In this document: piece by piece, positions 59,783 through 64,000 of the stretch
Layout: the number at the start of each line of letters is the position of its first letter
Position numbering within the stretch: the stretch's first letter is position 1
DNA from: Pseudomonas sp. MF4836
GTDB taxonomy: Bacteria > Pseudomonadota > Gammaproteobacteria > Pseudomonadales > Pseudomonadaceae
Length of the DNA: 64,000 nucleotides
Assembly (NCBI RefSeq): GCF_002018875.1
Contig: NZ_MVOL01000006.1
Span: 413,709 to 477,708, forward strand
Direction of reading: 5' to 3'
Position numbers and translations under genes: made by a program
Notes under the pieces: model-generated
The model's database searches: none
Told to the model about the DNA's origin: nothing
The model's input: the letters and a program-made list of their open reading frames with translations, nothing else

Positions 59783-59816
59783 AGCCCGCGCCTTGCAAGA
59801 GGTGCGGGCTTTTTCT
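59783..59816 (+). terminator. Terminator of asd
   Basis: AGCCCGCGCCTT and AAGAGGTGCGGGCT form a stem (one mismatch) around GC, followed by TTTTTCTT. Confidence 0.85.
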
Positions 59817-59942
59817 TGGCGCCGACAGTCGGCTTCCTTTCAATATTGCCCAATCCGGGCGCGCCGTGGCCCGCGGGCGAATTGCCTCGCCCCCATGCGC
59901 CGGGTAAAGTGCCGCTCCCCACGTTTCGCCAGAGGTAGCACC

Positions 59943-60953
59943 ATGAACCAGTCCTTTGATATCGCCGTTGTCGGCGCCACCGGTACTGTCGGCGAAACCC
60001 TCGTCCAGATTCTCGAAGAGCGCGATTTTCCGGTCGGCAATCTGCACCTGTTGGCCAGCAGCGAGTCCGCCGGGCATTCGGTGCCGTTTCGCGGCAAGAA
60101 CGTGCGTGTGCGTGAAGTCGACGAGTTCGATTTCAGCAAAGTGCAGATCGTGTTTTTTGCCGCCGGCCCGGCGGTGACCCTGAGCTTCGCCCCGCGCGCC
60201 AGTGCGGCCCAGTGCACGGTGATCGACCTGTCCGGTGCGTTGCCGTCGGCCCAGGCGCCGAATGTGGTGCCCGAGGCCAATGCCCAGGTGTTGGCCGGCT
60301 TGCAGAAGCCGGTGCAACTGAGCAGCCCGAGCGCTTCGGCGACCTCGCTGGCGGTGGTGCTGGCGCCCCTGGTGGGCTTGCTCGATCTGCAGCGGGTCAA
60401 CCTGACAGCGAGCCTGGCGGTATCCAGCCAGGGGCGCGAAGCCGTGACGGAGCTGGCACGCCAGACCGCCGAACTGCTCAATGTGCGCCCGCTGGAGCCG
60501 CGCTTTTTCGATCGGCAGATGGCCTTCAATCTATTGGCCCAGGTCGGTACGCCTGATGCCCAGGGCCATACCCTGCTGGAAAAACGCCTGGTTCGTGAGC
60601 TGCGTGAGGTCCTGGGACAACCTTTGTTAAAGATTTCTGTCACTTGCGTTCAAGCCCCGGTGTTTTTTGGCGATAGCTATAGCGTGACCCTGCAGTCAGG
60701 CCGCGCCATCGACCTGGCAGCGGTCAATGCGGCGCTGGAGTCCGCGCCGGGTGTCGAGTTGGTGGAAGCCGGCGATTATCCGACGGCGGTGGGTGATGCG
60801 GTCGGACAAGACGTGGTGTATGTCGGCCGGGTGCGTACGGGGGTCGATGACCCCGCGGAACTTAATCTGTGGCTGACGTCAGATAACGTACGCAAAGGCG
60901 CTGCGCTCAATGCGGTGCAGTTGGCTGAGTTGTTGATAAAAGACCTTCTGTAA
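59943..60953 (+). CDS. usg: Usg-like aspartate-semialdehyde dehydrogenase paralogue without catalytic cysteine
   Basis: 336 residues with the Asd fold. The NADP-site start FDIAVVGATGTVGETLVQIL is intact. Where Asd has its nucleophile in an N-C-T/S motif, this protein has LSSPSASATSLAVVLAPLVG: no cysteine. The substrate region VFFGDSYSVTLQSGRAIDLA also lacks the expected GHS-type histidine. So it is not an active dehydrogenase; E. coli usg-1 has the same trait. Role unknown. It stands between asd and fimV in PAO1 too. Confidence 0.9.
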   Translation: MNQSFDIAVVGATGTVGETLVQILEERDFPVGNLHLLASSESAGHSVPFRGKNVRVREVDEFDFSKVQIVFFAAGPAVTLSFAPRASAAQCTVIDLSGALPSAQAPNVVPEANAQVLAGLQKPVQLSSPSASATSLAVVLAPLVGLLDLQRVNLTASLAVSSQGREAVTELARQTAELLNVRPLEPRFFDRQMAFNLLAQVGTPDAQGHTLLEKRLVRELREVLGQPLLKISVTCVQAPVFFGDSYSVTLQSGRAIDLAAVNAALESAPGVELVEAGDYPTAVGDAVGQDVVYVGRVRTGVDDPAELNLWLTSDNVRKGAALNAVQLAELLIKDLL

Positions 60954-61159
60954 AAGATACTTGGCGACAATTTGCAGAATGAATCTAGCCGGGCGCTATG
61001 CTTGGCTGGTTTGCTGGAGGTGAGCTACCGTCAGGTGCTTCCAAGGGCATGAGTAAATAATCGCGCGCAATGGCTATTCAAGGCCGCGCGCAGTGCCTTA
61101 CGGCAGTTGCTACAACACCTTCTCGCTGGCCGAGGAATGTTCAGACAAAGGATGAGGCT

Positions 61160-63766
61160 ATGGTTCAAGTTCGCAAACTGGTGTTAGCAATAGCGGCCGC
61201 ATCGGCGCTGTCCTCCGGTATGGCGCATGCGCTTGGGCTCGGGGAGCTGACGCTGAAGTCGACTCTGAGCCAGCCTTTGGTAGCAGAAATCGAACTGCTG
61301 GATGTCAAGGATCTCACCGCGGCCGAAGTGGTCCCCAGCCTGGGTTCGGCAGATGATTTCGCCAAGGCCGGTGTCGACCGCCAGGCCTTCCTCAACGATC
61401 TGAGTTTTACCCCGGTCATCAATGCCAGCGGCAAAAGTGTCTTGCGCGTCACGTCGAGCAAGCCGCTGTCCGAGCCGATGGTCAAGTTTCTGGTGCAGGT
61501 GATGTGGCCCAACGGTCGCCTGCTGCGGGATTACAGCGTGTTGCTGGATCCGTCGAAATTCTCCGCACAAACCGCCGAAGCCGCCGCCAAGCCTGCCCCT
61601 GCAGTGGCTGCGGTGCGGGCACCGGTCACTGCGGCCAGCAAGCCTGCGCAATACACCACCTCGGCCCGCGACACCCTGTGGGAAATCGCTGCCAAGGCCC
61701 GCAACGGCGGTTCGGTGCAGCAGACCATGCTGGCGATCCAGGCGCTGAACCCGGACGCCTTTATCGATGGCAACATCAATCGCCTGAAAACCGGCAAGGT
61801 CCTGCGCCTGCCTGATCCGGTGCAGAGCACCAGCTTGCCGCAGCCCCAGGCGATCGCCGAAGTGGCCGCGCAAAATGCTGCCTGGCGCCAGGGCCGTCGC
61901 TCCGCGGCGCGTGGACAGCAGCAACTGGATGCCACTCGTCGTGGCGGCGGCGACAAGGTGGCCGGGCAGGGGCCAGCCAAAGACAGCCTGAGCCTGGTCT
62001 CTGCCGACTCCGCCAAAGGGCGTGGCAAGGGCGCGGCCGGGGACAGCAAGGATTTGAGCAACAAACTGGCAGTCACCCAGGAAAGCCTGGATACCACCCG
62101 CCGCGACAATGCCGAGCTGAAAAGCCGCATGACCGATCTGCAAAGCCAGCTGGATAAGCTGCAACGCCTGATCGAGTTGAAAAACAATCAATTGGCCAAA
62201 CTCGAAGCTGAAGGCGCAGCCAAGCCTGCAGCCGCTGCGGCAGTACCGCCGGCCATGCCCGCAGAATTGGTGGCCAAGCCTGAAGCTCCAGCAGTTGCTG
62301 CAACCCCGGTGACCGATCCGGCCCCGGTTGTCGCCGCCGCTGCCGCTCCCGACGCTACCCCGGTGGTGGCTCAGGAGCCCAAGTCCGATGACGCTACGTT
62401 CAACGAGCTGCTGACCAATCCGATCCTGCTGGGTCTGGTAGGGGGCGGCGCGGTTCTGGTCCTGCTGTTGCTGTTGCTTCTGGCGCGCCGACGCAAGGCC
62501 CAGCAGGAAGCGGAAAAGCATTTGCGCATGGCCCGGGCCTTGTCTGAAGAGAATGACATCACCACCGAGGAGCTGGATCTGCCGGAAAGCAGCTTCGAAG
62601 GCCTGGAAGTGCCTGCGCCGAGCGTCAAGCTGGCGGTCGCCCCAGTACCTGCTCCGGCGCCTGCGCCAGTTGTGGCGCCGGTCGCAGTGGTAGCCCCTGT
62701 GGTGGCTGCTGCGGTTGAACATCCGACCGATGTGCTGGAGCAGGCGCAGAACCATATCAATGCCGGACGCCTGAATCAGGCCGCTGAGCTGCTTGAAGAA
62801 GCGGTCAAGCTGGAGCCGCAGCGCAGCGAATTGCGTCTGAAACTGATGGAGGTCTACGGCCTCCAGGGCGATCGGAGTGCCTTTGTTGCTCAAGAGCGGC
62901 AGTTGGTGGCCAATGGCAAGAACCACGCGGAAGTCGAGCAACTCAAGAGCCGTTTCCCGGCGATGGTGGTTGCGGCAGCAGCGGCTGCGGGCCTGGGCGC
63001 GGCGGCAGTGGCTGCGGAGTTGGATGCCGAATACGTCAAGGAGCTGTTGCAGGATGAGCCTCCGGCGCCGATTGCCGAGCTGCCAATCGAAGGTTTTGAT
63101 GCTGATTTCGATCTGAGCCTGGACGATCTGGAAGCGGCCTCGCCGGCTGTGGTTGCGGCAGAGCCGGTCTTGGACGAGTTTCCGCTGGATGATGACCTGA
63201 GTTTCGAATCGGTGCTGCAACAGCAGACCGAGGCCAAGGAAAGCCTGGACGATCTGTCGGACTTCGACCTGGACCTGGGCGAAGACTTGCCGGCGACGGC
63301 TCAGAGTGACGAGGATTTCCTGTTGAGCCTGGAGGACGATCTCAAGGATCTGCCGCTGGGTGAGGTGCCTACGATCACCGAAGCACCACTGGATGATCTG
63401 GACCTGCCGGCCGACTTCGATCTGTCGCTGGCCGACGAGATGGATGCCCAGCCCGAGCCCAAGGATGCATTCGCTTCCGAGCTGGACGATGTCAACGCCG
63501 AGTTGGATCGTTTGTCTCAGAGCCTGGAGCAGCCGGCCGTAGCCGAGCCTACTTTTACGGCTGAAGACGCGGCGGCCGGCATGGACGAGGGCGATTTCGA
63601 TTTCCTCTCCGGCACCGACGAAGTAGCCACCAAGCTGGACCTGGCCCAGGCCTACATCGATATGGGTGATAACGACGGCGCCCGGGATATTCTCGGCGAA
63701 GTGATCACCGAAGGCAGCGATGGCCAGAAAAACGAAGCCAAGGAAATGCTGACGCGTCTGGCTTGA
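61160..63766 (+). CDS. fimV: FimV peptidoglycan-binding polar hub protein
   Basis: 868 residues. It helps place type IV pili and cAMP signalling at the cell pole. Signal peptide to about 24 (LAIAAASALSSGMAHALGLG), the FimV N-terminal domain, a LysM domain near 165-220 (YTTSARDTLWEIAAKARNGG), a coiled coil near 300-360 (TQESLDTTRRDNAELKSRMT), one membrane segment near 420-443 (GLVGGGAVLVLLLLLLLARR), a TPR part near 535 (LNQAAELLEEAVKLEPQRSE), a strongly acidic region (640-820) and the conserved C-terminal end (KLDLAQAYIDMGDNDGARDI). ATG 61160 follows AGGATGAGGC. Confidence 0.95.
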   Translation: MVQVRKLVLAIAAASALSSGMAHALGLGELTLKSTLSQPLVAEIELLDVKDLTAAEVVPSLGSADDFAKAGVDRQAFLNDLSFTPVINASGKSVLRVTSSKPLSEPMVKFLVQVMWPNGRLLRDYSVLLDPSKFSAQTAEAAAKPAPAVAAVRAPVTAASKPAQYTTSARDTLWEIAAKARNGGSVQQTMLAIQALNPDAFIDGNINRLKTGKVLRLPDPVQSTSLPQPQAIAEVAAQNAAWRQGRRSAARGQQQLDATRRGGGDKVAGQGPAKDSLSLVSADSAKGRGKGAAGDSKDLSNKLAVTQESLDTTRRDNAELKSRMTDLQSQLDKLQRLIELKNNQLAKLEAEGAAKPAAAAAVPPAMPAELVAKPEAPAVAATPVTDPAPVVAAAAAPDATPVVAQEPKSDDATFNELLTNPILLGLVGGGAVLVLLLLLLLARRRKAQQEAEKHLRMARALSEENDITTEELDLPESSFEGLEVPAPSVKLAVAPVPAPAPAPVVAPVAVVAPVVAAAVEHPTDVLEQAQNHINAGRLNQAAELLEEAVKLEPQRSELRLKLMEVYGLQGDRSAFVAQERQLVANGKNHAEVEQLKSRFPAMVVAAAAAAGLGAAAVAAELDAEYVKELLQDEPPAPIAELPIEGFDADFDLSLDDLEAASPAVVAAEPVLDEFPLDDDLSFESVLQQQTEAKESLDDLSDFDLDLGEDLPATAQSDEDFLLSLEDDLKDLPLGEVPTITEAPLDDLDLPADFDLSLADEMDAQPEPKDAFASELDDVNAELDRLSQSLEQPAVAEPTFTAEDAAAGMDEGDFDFLSGTDEVATKLDLAQAYIDMGDNDGARDILGEVITEGSDGQKNEAKEMLTRLA

Positions 63767-63785
63767 TCGACGCTGAGGTCCAAAT

Positions 63786-63815
63786 AAAACGGCAGCCCTT
63801 GAGGCTGCCGTTTTT
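63786..63815 (+). terminator. Terminator of fimV
   Basis: AAAACGGCAGCC and GGCTGCCGTTTT pair around CTTGA, followed by T. Twenty bases after the fimV stop. Confidence 0.9.
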
Positions 63816-63886
63816 GTTTGTGCTTCGGCTTGGGCGCTTGCCTGCGATGGCCATCTGGCCGGTGCAAGGCGTTGCTTGCAGCGGTT

Positions 63887-63932
63887 TCAGGTAAGCAGGT
63901 CTTCGTAGAATGCGCCGAAGGGCCGGGTAGGG
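63887..63932 (-). CDS. Possible C-terminal end of a minus-strand gene cut by the contig end
   Basis: The minus strand reads PTRPFGAFYEDLLT and a stop at 63887-63889. This looks like a natural protein end, but only about 15 codons exist before the foreign-looking sequence begins. The product cannot be named. In PAO1 truA follows fimV; truA itself is not visible here. Confidence 0.25.
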
Positions 63933-64000
63933 CTGTCTCTTATCCACATCGGACGATGCCGACGAGCTACTCTCCGTAGCTAACGATGGTCGCCGACTCA
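63933..64000. other. Nextera adapter-like sequence at the window end
   Basis: From CTGTCTCTTAT at 63933 the sequence follows, base for base in spacing, the read-through of the Illumina Nextera adapter as I remember it: the transposon mosaic end, then GATGCCGACGA-like bases (30 of 33 match), an 8-base index-like segment (63966-63973) and a P5-like tail containing TGGTCGCCG (about 19 of 27 match). It is not genomic DNA. The true genome ends at about 63932. Confidence 0.85.

Noticed and set aside
56656..59922. Open frame of about 1088 codons on the minus strand opposite the methyltransferase, leuB and asd
   Set aside because: It lies antisense to three clearly recognised genes, its translation is rich in H, Q, R and A without any family motif, and such long antisense frames are expected from the G+C-rich third positions of the real genes.
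61184..63220. Long minus-strand frame opposite fimV
   Set aside because: Antisense to a well supported gene; composition follows the repeats of the FimV coding sequence, with no start signal or similarity.

Overview
The window is chromosomal DNA of a Pseudomonas species, most likely of the P. fluorescens complex. The evidence is the gene content (soluble transhydrogenase sthA, FimV, QueF, LolCDE, MlaA/VacJ without a lipobox, a GapB-type dehydrogenase with an N-terminal extension), the high G+C coding pattern and the gene order. From memory, the order follows three blocks of the P. aeruginosa PAO1 map: mfd-gap-apbE-sth-glpQ-pilZ-lolCDE; copSR-cupredoxin-queF-mlaA-pilZ-rssBC-tal-dusA; and tyrB-uvrB-emrBA-gltX-tetR-dusC-ibpA-leuCDB-asd-usg-fimV. 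Both edges are artificial. The left edge cuts mfd. The last 68 bases look like read-through of an Illumina Nextera adapter, so the right edge is probably a contig end.

Layout. 1-12.1 kb: transcription-coupled repair (mfd), GapB, a citrate/tricarballylate-type MFS carrier, ApbE, SthA, GlpQ, a PilZ protein and the LolCDE lipoprotein-release machine. 12.1-23.4 kb: a copper-sensing two-component pair divergent from a cupredoxin with a CopR/CusR-type box between them, QueF, a HAD-fold protein that has lost its catalytic aspartates, MlaA, a second PilZ protein, an RssB-like phosphatase/response regulator with a STAS partner, transaldolase, a RES-Xre toxin-antitoxin cassette and DusA. 23.5-37.5 kb: the most variable part, with several unrecognised proteins, a diguanylate cyclase, two acetyltransferases of different kinds, a purine-type NCS2 permease, an MFS carrier, a FecI-FecR-TonB receptor surface-signalling cassette under a Fur box, and tRNA-Asn. 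37.6-46.2 kb: aromatic aminotransferase, UvrB, an EmrAB-type efflux pair, GltX and a duplicated tRNA-Ala/tRNA-Glu unit. 46.3-63.8 kb: TetR regulator and hydrolase, thioesterase, DusC, IbpA with a heat-shock promoter and ROSE thermometer, a five-PAS GGDEF-EAL protein, LysR regulator, leucine genes leuCD and leuB, asd, a dead asd paralogue, and FimV.

How the genes fit together. Most are housekeeping: redox balance (SthA, GapB), envelope biogenesis (Lol, Mla), tRNA synthesis and modification (QueF, DusA, DusC, GltX, tRNAs), DNA repair (Mfd, UvrB) and amino-acid synthesis (Leu, Asd, TyrB). Cyclic-di-GMP recurs: two PilZ receptors, one GGEEF synthase with an inhibitory site and one GGDEF-EAL dual protein. 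I see no CRISPR array, prophage, insertion sequence or large new defence system. The best candidates for acquired DNA are the RES-Xre cassette between tal and dusA and the small unrecognised genes near 27.4-28.3 kb.
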